Positions 55,198 to 63,996 of a stretch of 64,000 nt of DNA are shown here, piece by piece (the stretch's first letter is position 1; every line of letters starts with the position of its first letter). Where the stretch lies: the NCBI RefSeq assembly GCF_017114995.1, contig NZ_JABXKL010000083.1, positions 1 to 64,000 on the forward strand, in the 5' to 3' direction. The notes below the pieces were generated by a model, which saw nothing but the letters and a program-made list of their open reading frames with translations, was not told the DNA's origin and did no database searches. Source of the stretch: Nostoc sp. NMS9 (lineage in GTDB: Bacteria > Cyanobacteriota > Cyanobacteriia > Cyanobacteriales > Nostocaceae). A program made the position numbers and the translations under genes.

Positions 55198-55329
55198 TAT
55201 CATGTCCGCATAATTTAGTTATGCTAACCACAGTCAATACACCCCACCCCCCGCAAGCTCTTAGGGGAGACATAGCTTTGGCGGGGATGGGGTTCTTCGG
55301 GTTTAATAAGCAATCAAGCGGACATGACA
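55198..55329. mobile_element. MITE-like element A, copy 2
   Basis: The ends TATCATGTCCG and CGGACATGACA bound 132 bp that match 37723-37867 with a shorter GC-rich core (CAAGCTCTTAGGGGAGACAT). Confidence 0.75.
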
Positions 55330-55459
55330 TTATTACCAACTATCAAATTTAAGCTTGAATTTAACTTAACGTTTTAGGTAATTTGGAATAAAATAAAATA
55401 CATAAGCATTTTTTGACATTTTAGCTACGTAAATATACATATCTTTGTTATAGATTACC

Positions 55460-56089
55460 ATGCTGTTCAATCGTCTATCAGGTTCTGAAATTGATTTAAA
55501 GGAAATCCTCGCTCGAATTAGGATGCTGGCTGACCAAATTCACCAGTCACTTGAAGTAAGTGAAATTCTCAAGATTATTGTCAGCGAAGTTAGAAAAACC
55601 TTAGAAAGCGATGTCTACGACGGGCTACGCCTACGCGCCATTATCTATCGCTTTTTGGATGATGGAGATGGAGTAATAAAAGAAGAGTCTGTAAGTCATG
55701 GATGGAAACCGATTCTAGGGCAATTAATTTACCATCCTTGCTTCAATGCGACATGGGTAGAGCAATATCGAGATGGATACGTTGGTGTGATTGAGTACAT
55801 TAATACTACAACGCTTGATCCTTGTTATAAAAAGTTATTAATAGACTTGCAGATTCGAGCTAATTTAGTAGTACCAATTTTAGTAAATAATCAAGAAGTT
55901 GATGGAGTTTCCAGTACATATCCTCATTTGTGGGGCTTACTAATTGCTCACCAGTGGAGTGGCCCGCGTCAATGGAGTGCTTTAGAAATTGAGTATCTCC
56001 AACTAGTAGCGGCAGAGCTACGAATCGCTCTTGGGGAAGCAGAACGCCATCAGCGAAGGGTCATATCTTGCCAAAAGCTAACGCCATAA
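55460..56089 (+). CDS. Phytochrome-type GAF-domain protein with a 7-residue insertion
   Basis: The single GAF domain (about residues 30-195) is of the phytochrome/cyanobacteriochrome kind: SLEVSEILKIIVSEVRKTLE, AIIYRFLDDGDGVI, DLQIRANLVVPILV and LWGLLIAHQWSGPRQWSALE. Cys122-Tyr123 (TLDPCYKKLL) stands where bilin-binding GAF domains have Cys-His, so chromophore binding is possible but not assured. Residues 52-58 (VYDGLRL) come from a 21-bp dispersed element inserted in frame at the start of the RxIIYRF strand, where relatives read D-R-(V/A)-I-I-Y-R-F directly. No output domain is fused. A GGDEF gene follows after 21 bp in the same direction, suggesting co-transcription, or that the two were once one gene. 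Confidence 0.7.
   Translation: MLFNRLSGSEIDLKEILARIRMLADQIHQSLEVSEILKIIVSEVRKTLESDVYDGLRLRAIIYRFLDDGDGVIKEESVSHGWKPILGQLIYHPCFNATWVEQYRDGYVGVIEYINTTTLDPCYKKLLIDLQIRANLVVPILVNNQEVDGVSSTYPHLWGLLIAHQWSGPRQWSALEIEYLQLVAAELRIALGEAERHQRRVISCQKLTP
55613..55633 (+). repeat. 21-bp small dispersed element inside the GAF gene
   Basis: It lies between AAAGCGAT and CGCGCC; removal restores the HIP1 octamer GCGATCGC and the usual S-D-R-A-I-I-Y-R-F text. Identical in sequence to the copy at 20305-20325. Confidence 0.85.
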
Positions 56090-56110
56090 CTCAATCAAAA
56101 CCGGAAAAAG

Positions 56111-59100
56111 TTGACAGTTCAGCCAAAGTTGAAGTTGAGATCAATCAAAAGAACTTTGTATAAGAATTTTAGAGAACCCATTATAACAAGAACAGCATTG
56201 CCGAAGAATATATCAGTTGCAGACTTGATTGCATTTGACCGATTACAAACTCCAGTTTGGATTTATGATATTCAAAACTTGCAGATGTTGTGGGCGAATC
56301 AATCCGCTGTACATATTTGGAATGCTCAAAGTCGAGAAGAATTGCTCAATCGCAACTTCAGTGATGTTTCTGAGTCTACTCACATTCGACTGCAAAGCTA
56401 TCTGCAAGAATTTCAACAAGGAAAAACCATCGTTGAAAACTGGACATTTTACCCCAAAGGAAAACCTGTTTCTCTTCGCTGTCTGTTTTCTGGAATTCCT
56501 ATTGAACAAGGGCGAATGGCGATACTGGTTGAAGGAACAACACAACTTATCAATCAGATCGATCGAGAAACACTCAGATCGATTGAAGCCCTACGTCACA
56601 CCACAGCGATCGTCTCACTTTACACGATGGATGGTGTACCTTTGATGCAAAACCCGGCAGCCCTTCGCTGTTATCGGGATACCTTACACCCTAACTCGTC
56701 ATCTGAGAATATTTTCCTGAGTCACTTTGTCGATCCTAGTATTGGGCAACAAGCTATCGAGGCGATTAATTTCGGTGAGGTATTCAGCATAGAGGCTCAG
56801 GTGTTTACTACTGAGGGGATTCAATGGCATGGGATGGATATACAATGCACCCGCGATCCCGTAACGGGTAACTCCATCATCCTCGTCAACGAAAAGAATA
56901 TTACCAAGCAACAAGCTGCACTACAAGAACACCAGCGTGTAGAGTCAGAATTGCGCTGGCGGGAAACTTTGCTGCGTTCCATGACTGACACTTCTTTGCT
57001 GGGATTCTTTGTTGTTGACAATCACACCGACGAAATCCTTTATTTCAATCACCACTTCTGTAAAATTTGGGGCATCGAACATCTAGAAGACCAAATGCGT
57101 TTGGGTGCTTTAAAAAATAATGACATCATTCCTGAGTGTATACTTTCAATTGTTGATGTATCGGCATTTGCCGAATCCTGTAAATCGTTGCAGTCCGAAG
57201 AAAATCGTTGCATGATTGAGGATGAAATCTTATTTGTCGATGGGCGAACGATTCGCCGCTTTTCCAGCCAAATTCGGGATACTGAGGATCGATATTTTGG
57301 GCGGGTATACATTTTTGAAGACATCACCTCACGTAAACAAATTGAAGCCGCACTCAAAACCAGTGAAGAAAGATGGCAGTATGCCTTGGAAGGAAATGGC
57401 GACGGAGTTTGGGACTTGAATGCTGAAACTAACGAAGTCTTTTTCTCCCGGCGATGGAAAGAAATGTTAGGGTTTGCAGAGCATGAAATTGGAAATACCC
57501 TCAGTGAATGGGAAGAACGGGTGTACGTAGATGATAAAGCGAGGGTTTACGAGGAGATTATCAAGCATTTGTACGGTGAAACCCAACAATATGTCAGTGA
57601 ATATCGGATTAAGTGCAAAGATGGAACCTACAAGTGGATTCTAGATCGGGGGCAAATTTCGAGTCGCGCAGCCAATGGTTTTCCCCTACGGATGCTAGGA
57701 ACCCATACTGATATTACCGAACGCAAGCGTATGGAAGAAGCATTGCGAGAAAGCGAACAACGCTATCGTTCTGTAATTACAGTGATGGCAGAAGGTATTG
57801 TCCTACAGCAATCCGATGGGCGAATTACCGCCTGTAATGATAGTGCCGAAAAAATTTTAGGTTTAACAGCCGATCAAATGATGGGGCGAACTTCCATCGA
57901 TCCGCGATGGCGAGTGATTCATGAAGATGGTACTTCTTTTCCACAGGAAACTCACCCCGCCATCGTCACATTACGCACCGGACAACCCCAATCTCATGTC
58001 ATTATGGGAGTTCACAAACCTGATGGCAGCTTGACTTGGATTTCAATCAATTCTCAACCACTGTTTGAATCCGATGAATCAAAACCATCTGCGGTGGTCG
58101 CATCATTAACAGATATCACAGTTGGCAAACAGGCACAAATTGCCCTGCAACAGCAAACAGAACGGGAACGTATGGTCTATGCGATCGCTCAACATATCCG
58201 TAAGTCTTTGGACTTGGATGAAATCTTGAACACAACTGTTGCCGAAGTTAGAGATTTTCTGCAAACCGATCGCGTCATCATCTATCGCTTTAACCGTGAT
58301 TGGAGTGGTGTGATTGTCACGGAGTCTGTAGCAGAAGGTTGGCAATCGATTTTGAATATGGAAATTACAGACAGCTATTTTGTAAAAATACAGGGACAGT
58401 CTGATCAAGAAAGTACGCTTAAAGTTACTCCAGACATCTACACCGCCGGATTTGCCCCTTGTCATGTAGAGTTATTGGAACAGTTGCAAGTCAGAGCCAA
58501 GCTAGTTGTACCAATTTTACAAGGCGATCGCCTTTGGGGTCTTTTGGTTGCTCATCATTGCAGCACCCCGCGTCAGTGGCAACCTTGGGAAAGCGAACTG
58601 CTTCAGCAATTGGCAACACAGGTAGCGATCGCTATTCAACAATCAGAACTTTATCAACAATTGCAGCGTGCCAACCAGCAACTTGAAAATATGGTGATGG
58701 TGGATGAATTAACTCAAATCGCCAATCGCCGATGTTTTGATAATCGGCTTAATTCTGTCTGGCAATATCTTTTACGAGAACAAGGTTTTGTCTCACTACT
58801 TTTATGCGACATTGATTATTTCAAACAATATAACGATACTTATGGTCATGCAACCGGAGATGATTGTTTACGCTTTATTGCCCAAGCTTTCAAACAAAGT
58901 GTCAAACGTTCTAGAGATTTAGTTGCTCGTTATGGCGGAGAAGAATTTGTTGTTATCTTGCCTAATACTGATAGTGGAGGGGCTTTTCACGTTGCCCAGG
59001 AAATTCATAAAGCTATCCAACAGCTAAATATTCCCCATGCTGCATCGCCTGTGAAGCATCACGTCACCTTGAGTATCGGAATTGCCACAGTGACTCCGAC

Positions 59101-59203
59101 ATCTAAGATGGTTCCTTTAGATTTGATCGAGGCAGCAGATCAAGCCCTTTATCAAGCCAAAGGAAACGGGCGCGATCGTTCTTGTATAAATAGACTGTCT
59201 TAG
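56111..59203 (+). CDS. PAS/GAF diguanylate cyclase, possible cyanobacteriochrome
   Basis: Several PAS domains (about residues 40-150, 175-270, 290-410, 415-545 and 550-675) lead to a phytochrome-type GAF (about 695-860) and a C-terminal GGDEF domain. The GAF has Cys784-His785 in GFAPCHVELLEQLQVRAKLV, the position of the bilin-binding Cys in cyanobacteriochromes, and RVIIYRFNRDWSG. The GGDEF signature is GGEEF (942-946), so cyclase activity is likely, and an RxxD (RSRD) five residues before it fits the product-inhibition I-site. No EAL domain. The start is a TTG with no good ribosome binding site, so the true start is unsure. Light-controlled c-di-GMP synthesis is a reasonable inference. Confidence 0.82.
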   Translation: MTVQPKLKLRSIKRTLYKNFREPIITRTALPKNISVADLIAFDRLQTPVWIYDIQNLQMLWANQSAVHIWNAQSREELLNRNFSDVSESTHIRLQSYLQEFQQGKTIVENWTFYPKGKPVSLRCLFSGIPIEQGRMAILVEGTTQLINQIDRETLRSIEALRHTTAIVSLYTMDGVPLMQNPAALRCYRDTLHPNSSSENIFLSHFVDPSIGQQAIEAINFGEVFSIEAQVFTTEGIQWHGMDIQCTRDPVTGNSIILVNEKNITKQQAALQEHQRVESELRWRETLLRSMTDTSLLGFFVVDNHTDEILYFNHHFCKIWGIEHLEDQMRLGALKNNDIIPECILSIVDVSAFAESCKSLQSEENRCMIEDEILFVDGRTIRRFSSQIRDTEDRYFGRVYIFEDITSRKQIEAALKTSEERWQYALEGNGDGVWDLNAETNEVFFSRRWKEMLGFAEHEIGNTLSEWEERVYVDDKARVYEEIIKHLYGETQQYVSEYRIKCKDGTYKWILDRGQISSRAANGFPLRMLGTHTDITERKRMEEALRESEQRYRSVITVMAEGIVLQQSDGRITACNDSAEKILGLTADQMMGRTSIDPRWRVIHEDGTSFPQETHPAIVTLRTGQPQSHVIMGVHKPDGSLTWISINSQPLFESDESKPSAVVASLTDITVGKQAQIALQQQTERERMVYAIAQHIRKSLDLDEILNTTVAEVRDFLQTDRVIIYRFNRDWSGVIVTESVAEGWQSILNMEITDSYFVKIQGQSDQESTLKVTPDIYTAGFAPCHVELLEQLQVRAKLVVPILQGDRLWGLLVAHHCSTPRQWQPWESELLQQLATQVAIAIQQSELYQQLQRANQQLENMVMVDELTQIANRRCFDNRLNSVWQYLLREQGFVSLLLCDIDYFKQYNDTYGHATGDDCLRFIAQAFKQSVKRSRDLVARYGGEEFVVILPNTDSGGAFHVAQEIHKAIQQLNIPHAASPVKHHVTLSIGIATVTPTSKMVPLDLIEAADQALYQAKGNGRDRSCINRLS

Positions 59204-59553
59204 AGAGTGAGCGATACCTGCGGTTCTTGCCACCCTACGCTAATCAAGTAATTGTTAATATTTTCTAAAGTTTTTTAACTACTTTCATTTCTATCTAAAA
59301 TTTATCCACAGAAAGATTTTTAAAAAACTTATGAGTTGATTGATTATTAGAATTTAGAAAAGGAGCGACAAAGCCGCTTTAACGACTATCTTCTATCACT
59401 TCTTCAGCTGCTTTCATCGCTAACGCAGACTGGATTCTAACAACTCTAAATCACGTGAATATTAAATGACTCTTAAACCGTGTCATCAGGTACTCTTGCA
59501 TCTTACTTAAGTCTGATATCTTCTGGGGAACAGCTTTGTTGTCAGGTAGATTG

Positions 59554-60276
59554 ATGAGTCGAATTAATGGATTTGTCGGGCGACGTAATTTCTTGAAATT
59601 CGCCAGTGTTGTAGGTATTGCAGCTACTACTTTTGGTGATACCTTTTGGAATACAGAACAAACTGCTGTTGCTGATATTCACCCAGTTAACCCTAATTCA
59701 ATAAGTCCGAATGAAGCCATCAGACGCTTGCTTGATGGTAATCAAAGATTTATCGATCAAAAACGTCAATATCCCGATCAATCACTAGAACGCCTACGAT
59801 TAGTTGCGAAAGCTCAGTATCCCTTTGCGGCCATATTAGGCTGTGCAGATTCTAGAGTACCTGCGGAAATTGTCTTCGATCAAGGACTTGGAGATTTATT
59901 TGTCGTGCGAGTTGCTGGTAATGTTGTCAGTGACACGGTTATAGGTAGTCTAGAATATTCTACATCAGTATTGGGTTCGCAGTTGATTGTGGTTTTGGGT
60001 CATAGAAGATGCGGTGCAGTAGCAGAAGCAATCAAAAACGAACCACTTCCTGGAAGAATTGGTTTGATTATTGAGGGCATCAAACCATCTGTAGAAAAAG
60101 TAAAGTTCAGAACTGGTGATAATATGCAAGATGCAGTTATAGCCAACATTCAGTATCAGACTGAAAAATTGCAGGAAAGCTCAACTATTTTAGCTAAATT
60201 ACTCGGTGAAGGTAAACTAAAAATTGTTGGTGCTTGTTACGATATTGACACTGGTAAAGTCAACATTATTACTTGA
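59554..60276 (+). CDS. Tat-exported beta-carbonic anhydrase
   Basis: Zinc ligands and the catalytic dyad are present: Cys97-Ala-Asp-Ser-Arg (LGCADSRVPAEIVFDQG) and His150-x-x-Cys153 (LGHRRCGAV). Residues 1-40 have GRRNFLKFASVVGIAATTFG, a twin-arginine signal, so the enzyme should act in the periplasm or thylakoid lumen, like EcaB-type enzymes of other cyanobacteria. It interconverts CO2 and bicarbonate. ATG 59554 is chosen; a TTG at 59536 is in frame. The gene is monocistronic, and the 350 bp upstream (59204-59553) show no gene. Confidence 0.9.
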   Translation: MSRINGFVGRRNFLKFASVVGIAATTFGDTFWNTEQTAVADIHPVNPNSISPNEAIRRLLDGNQRFIDQKRQYPDQSLERLRLVAKAQYPFAAILGCADSRVPAEIVFDQGLGDLFVVRVAGNVVSDTVIGSLEYSTSVLGSQLIVVLGHRRCGAVAEAIKNEPLPGRIGLIIEGIKPSVEKVKFRTGDNMQDAVIANIQYQTEKLQESSTILAKLLGEGKLKIVGACYDIDTGKVNIIT

Positions 60277-60526
60277 ATACCTCACACTTTTTAAGTGTAG
60301 AATTCTTAGTTCGATAATGTTGAAAAAAATTATTAGTTATATATTTTTATTGATAATTTTGAAGTGTACAGCTGATCACAGGTGTCAACTTACAGCAATT
60401 TTCATGTATTTGAACCACATCTATCGTAAGGGCACAGCAATGCTCATAGGTGTCAACTTAACGTGAAAGCCAGCCTAGAACCAGCTTTTAGATATTGTCT
60501 CGTTATTGTCTCGTTCCCCGGCTGAG

Positions 60527-61259
60527 ACTATTGGTGACAACTTAAAGTGAGCGTCAAAATGTCAAGTGGGGTGCGGAGATAAGTTCAAGGTGGGTTGCTG
60601 TCGGGATTTGGGTCGATATTTAACAATTCCCAAATCTCGATTTTTGGGAGAAATAAGGTAAGCAATCAGATCAGTAGCAAGCCCGTGATTTTTTCTTGTA
60701 AACTCTCAAGTTTACGGAAATCGCTTCCAATGTTGAGCCATCAACAACCCAAATTCCCTGGAACTTTGTTTTTGTGAACTTGATGCTAGCTGGTAATGGA
60801 CGTTTTTTTCTTGAAAGCCATTGTTGTTGCAACTGCGGCATTAAATCCATCATTACCCGCTCAAACACTGATGCTGGAAATTCCAAAAACCTTTTAGATA
60901 AAGCTTGCTGCGACACTTCCACAGCTTGACACCACAATCGGTCTTCTCGATTTAGTAATCGGCACAACTCACGCACTGATGGCACTCCTCGCCACAGTAA
61001 TGTCAATACTACTGCCACCATTAAAGGTAAACCCAGAATTCTGTCGCGTAATCCCAACTGCTGCTAATAGCTCAGTTGCTTATATACCAGTGGTGTTAAT
61101 AGCTCTTCCATCCGCCCTGCCAGCACTTCGTTTTCTGCTGCGGGCATATTTCGCCATCGCTTGTGGTCTGGATTTCCTACCCCTGCCTTCCCCATCACTT
61201 TTTTTCTAGAAATGCACCTCTTGACAACATTACCTTTTTCTTAAGTTGTCACCAATAGT
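60527..61259 (-). mobile_element. IS4-like insertion sequence remnant
   Basis: Perfect 19-bp inverted ends ACTATTGGTGACAACTTAA (60527-60545, complement at 61241-61259) bound 733 bp. The transposase inside is decayed and internally deleted, so the element is dead but its ends are intact. Confidence 0.8.
60562..61195 (-). pseudogene. Decayed IS4-family transposase
   Basis: From MGKAGVGNPDHKRWRNMPAA the frame runs to LVYKQLSY, a TAG, then GLRDRILGLPLMVAVVLTLL to GIWVVDGSTLEAI, with the first DDE-type Asp in VVDGSTLEA. A frameshift follows (FRKLESLQEKITGLL), the central catalytic part is missing, and a C-terminal piece (ISPKNRDLGIVKYRPKS) remains. Non-functional. Confidence 0.75.
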
Positions 61260-61489
61260 CAGAGCAGGGGAATGCCGTCCTTGGGGCTGCCGCCTCCCTT
61301 GCTGGCGACAGAGCCGCCAGGAGCAGTATTTCCAGCAAGAGGCTGGAAACGAGGTTTTAAAGTAGTTTCAGCTTAAGTTGACACCACTGAGCAATGCTGT
61401 GCCCCTACCGCGTGGTCTATTTACCTGAAAATAGCTGTATCCTGACTGCATGAGTTTTGCCCTCATTTCCAGCCCCTCTCCCAAATTGC

Positions 61490-61653
61490 TACGGTGTACA
61501 CAGAAGTATAGTCCGCAAGGGTTTCAAGCCTTTTAGCCCCATAAATACCCCACTTTTGGGCAACTGGAAACTCAATTTCTCCCCCTTATTTTAGGGCTAG
61601 GGCAACGAAACCAAGTTTTAAGTGGGATTTCAAGACTTGTGTGTACACCGTAG
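61490..61653. mobile_element. MITE-like element C, copy 2
   Basis: The ends CTACGGTGTACACAGAAGT and ACTTGTGTGTACACCGTAG match those of 54356-54566 with compensating changes (TATAC/CACAC), but the interior is different. It carries no ORF. Confidence 0.65.
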
Positions 61654-62487
61654 CTCCCAAATTGGGGGAGCAAATTCTCCAGTTCCCCTTCTCCCATTTT
61701 GGGAGAAGGGGTTAGGGGATGAGGGAACCCTAAAACTCTTGCTAAACCTAACTTTTACATTAACTTGATAACAATGTACAGTTGTACATCCCTACAGCCA
61801 ATGAATTTGTTGTAAATATTTTTGAAAATAGTGTTAGCGATGTTTGAGTTGATCTACGCTAACGCAAACTCACGAAAATTTAGAAAAAACTTAAAGCTTG
61901 TAACAAATAAACCTAGCAGGGACTATATAACAAGGCCGCCTGCCAGGAGGGTATAGTATATTCTGGCCATGTTTGATTGGTTAGCACTTATTTGTAAAAA
62001 ATAATTGCGTATCCCTAAATACAATAACTAAATGCTTCGGAAAACACAGTTAAGAAAAGTTACTAAATAGGTTAATTTCCAATTAAAAGCCAATACGCTT
62101 GGGTTAAGAGTTATTCGGTGTAGATAATTGGTCTTTCAAGATGCGATAAATTGCGTCTCTACATCAGGGTTTTGTTGCTCATTCTGAACTGTATTGAATT
62201 AAAACCAACAATTAATTTCCCGAATTAGGAAGATAGGGGTGGACAAGGGAGAATGATTGAACAAGTTTCTTCTTTGTCTCTTCCCAATGACGGCAGTTGC
62301 TCCACTTGGGGAAACCCCAGACGCTCGCGGACTCGCTAACGCTGCGCTATCGCCCTTGGCGTCTCCCCTTCTCCCAAAGGGAGAGGCTAACGCCAAGGGA
62401 GAAGACCGCACTGCCTCCCCAATCCCCAATGCACCATAATATAAGAAAGCGCTTCACACTTCTTAAATAATCAGCTTTATTAGAACA
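61654..62487. repeat. Repeat-rich spacer before ubiD
   Basis: CCCAAATTGGGGGAG and TCCCATTTTGGGAGAAGG palindromes (about 61655-61712) are followed by a segment that matches 20636-20910 (61709-61850). Short HIP-like debris lies at 62310-62400 (GCGGACTCGCTAACGCTGCG). I see no gene in this stretch. Confidence 0.5.
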
Positions 62488-63996
62488 ATGGCGAGAGACT
62501 TGCGGGGATTCATTAAAATTTTGGAAGAAAGAGGACAATTACGGCGAATTTCAGCTTTAGTTGACCCAGATTTAGAAATTGCTGAGATTTCCAACCGGAT
62601 GCTGCAAAAAGGTGGGCCAGGATTGTTGTTTGAAAACGTCAAAGGCGCTTCCTTCCCGGTGGCGGTGAATTTGATGGGAACTGTGGAAAGGATTTGCTGG
62701 GCAATGAATATGCAGCATCCAGAGGAGTTGGAGACTCTGGGGAAAAAATTGAGTATGCTGCAACAGCCAAAACCACCGAAGAAGATTTCTCAGGCGATAG
62801 ATTTTGGAAAAGTGCTGTTTGATGTGGTGAAGGCGAAACCAGGACGAGACTTTTTCCCCGCTTGTCAGCAAGTTGTGCTTCAAGGTAATGATTTAGATTT
62901 AAATAAGTTGCCTTTGATACGTCCTTATATTGGTGATGCTGGTAAGATTATCACGCTGGGACTAGTAATTACCAAGGATTGTGAGACGGGTACTCCAAAT
63001 GTAGGTGTGTATCGTTTACAACTACAATCTCAGAATACGATGACGGTTCACTGGTTATCGGTGCGGGGTGGAGCGAGGCATTTGCGAAAAGCGGACGAAC
63101 GTGGGAAAAAATTAGAAGTTGCGATCGCACTTGGTGTAGATCCTCTAATTATCATGGCAGCAGCTACACCTATCCCTGTAGATTTATCAGAATGGCTGTT
63201 TGCAGGACTTTATGGCGGTTCTGGTGTGCAGTTGGCAAAATGTAAAACTGTAGATTTGGAAGTTCCCGCAGATTCCGAATTTGTCTTGGAAGGGACAATT
63301 ACACCAGGAGAAGTGTTACCAGATGGGCCTTTTGGCGACCACATGGGTTATTACGGCGGCGTGGAGGATTCGCCATTGGTACGCTTTAAGTGTATGACGC
63401 ACCGGAAAAATCCGATTTACTTAACAACATTTAGCGGTCGTCCACCGAAAGAAGAAGCGATGATGGCGATCGCACTAAATCGCATTTATACTCCCATACT
63501 GCGGCAACAAGTATCAGAAATTGTCGATTTCTTCCTCCCAATGGAAGCTTTGAGTTACAAAGCGGCGATTATTTCCATTGATAAAGCATATCCGGGACAA
63601 GCGCGACGGGCGGCTTTAGCATTTTGGAGTGCTTTACCACAATTTACATACACCAAATTTGTAATTGTGGTGGATAAAGACATAAATATTCGCGATCCGC
63701 GTCAAGTTGTGTGGGCGATTAGTTCCAAAGTTGACCCAGTGCGAGATGTCTTTATTTTGCCAAATACACCTTTTGATACGTTAGATTTTGCCAGTGAGAA
63801 GATTGGCTTAGGTGGACGGATGGGAATTGATGCAACTACAAAAATTCCGCCGGAAACAAACCATGAATGGGGTTCGCCTTTAGAATCTGACCCAGATGTG
63901 GCGGCGATGGTAGAGAGACGATGGGCGGAGTATGGTTTGGCAGAGTTGCAGTTAGGAGAAGTAGACCCAAATTTGTTTGGCTATGATATAAAGTAA
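62488..63996 (+). CDS. ubiD: UbiD-family decarboxylase
   Basis: The 502-residue protein matches cyanobacterial UbiD: MARDLRGFIKILEERGQLRR, FENVKGASFPVAVNLMGT, GVYRLQLQSQNTMTVHWLS, EFVLEGTITPGEVLPDGPFG with the catalytic acidic residues, GDHMGYYGG and the C-terminal RMGIDATTKIPPE. UbiD enzymes use prenylated FMN, made by UbiX, to decarboxylate aromatic acids. In cyanobacteria the expected substrate is prenylated 4-hydroxybenzoate on the way to plastoquinone. It is complete, with the stop at 63994-63996. No ubiX is visible before the window ends. Confidence 0.9.
   Translation: MARDLRGFIKILEERGQLRRISALVDPDLEIAEISNRMLQKGGPGLLFENVKGASFPVAVNLMGTVERICWAMNMQHPEELETLGKKLSMLQQPKPPKKISQAIDFGKVLFDVVKAKPGRDFFPACQQVVLQGNDLDLNKLPLIRPYIGDAGKIITLGLVITKDCETGTPNVGVYRLQLQSQNTMTVHWLSVRGGARHLRKADERGKKLEVAIALGVDPLIIMAAATPIPVDLSEWLFAGLYGGSGVQLAKCKTVDLEVPADSEFVLEGTITPGEVLPDGPFGDHMGYYGGVEDSPLVRFKCMTHRKNPIYLTTFSGRPPKEEAMMAIALNRIYTPILRQQVSEIVDFFLPMEALSYKAAIISIDKAYPGQARRAALAFWSALPQFTYTKFVIVVDKDINIRDPRQVVWAISSKVDPVRDVFILPNTPFDTLDFASEKIGLGGRMGIDATTKIPPETNHEWGSPLESDPDVAAMVERRWAEYGLAELQLGEVDPNLFGYDIK

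Larger units (their letters stand above)
60426..61408. mobile_element. MITE-like element D, interrupted by an IS remnant
   Basis: The ends are imperfect inverted repeats of about 44 bp: left GTAAGGGCACAGCAATGCTC then GGTGTCAACTTAA, right (read inward) GTAGGGGCACAGCATTGCTC then GGTGTCAACTTAA. Inside are CTCGTTCCCC and TTTCCAGCAAGAGGCTGGAA modules like those at 20640-20840. The element is split by the IS at 60527-61259. Confidence 0.6.

Noticed and set aside
60224..60466. 80-codon plus-strand ORF overlapping the carbonic anhydrase end
   Set aside because: It shadows the enzyme's 3' end in another frame and runs into the repeat element; no sign of a real gene.
60979..61209. Plus-strand ORF opposite the IS4-type transposase
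   Set aside because: It is the antisense shadow of the decayed transposase, whose family text is clear on the minus strand.
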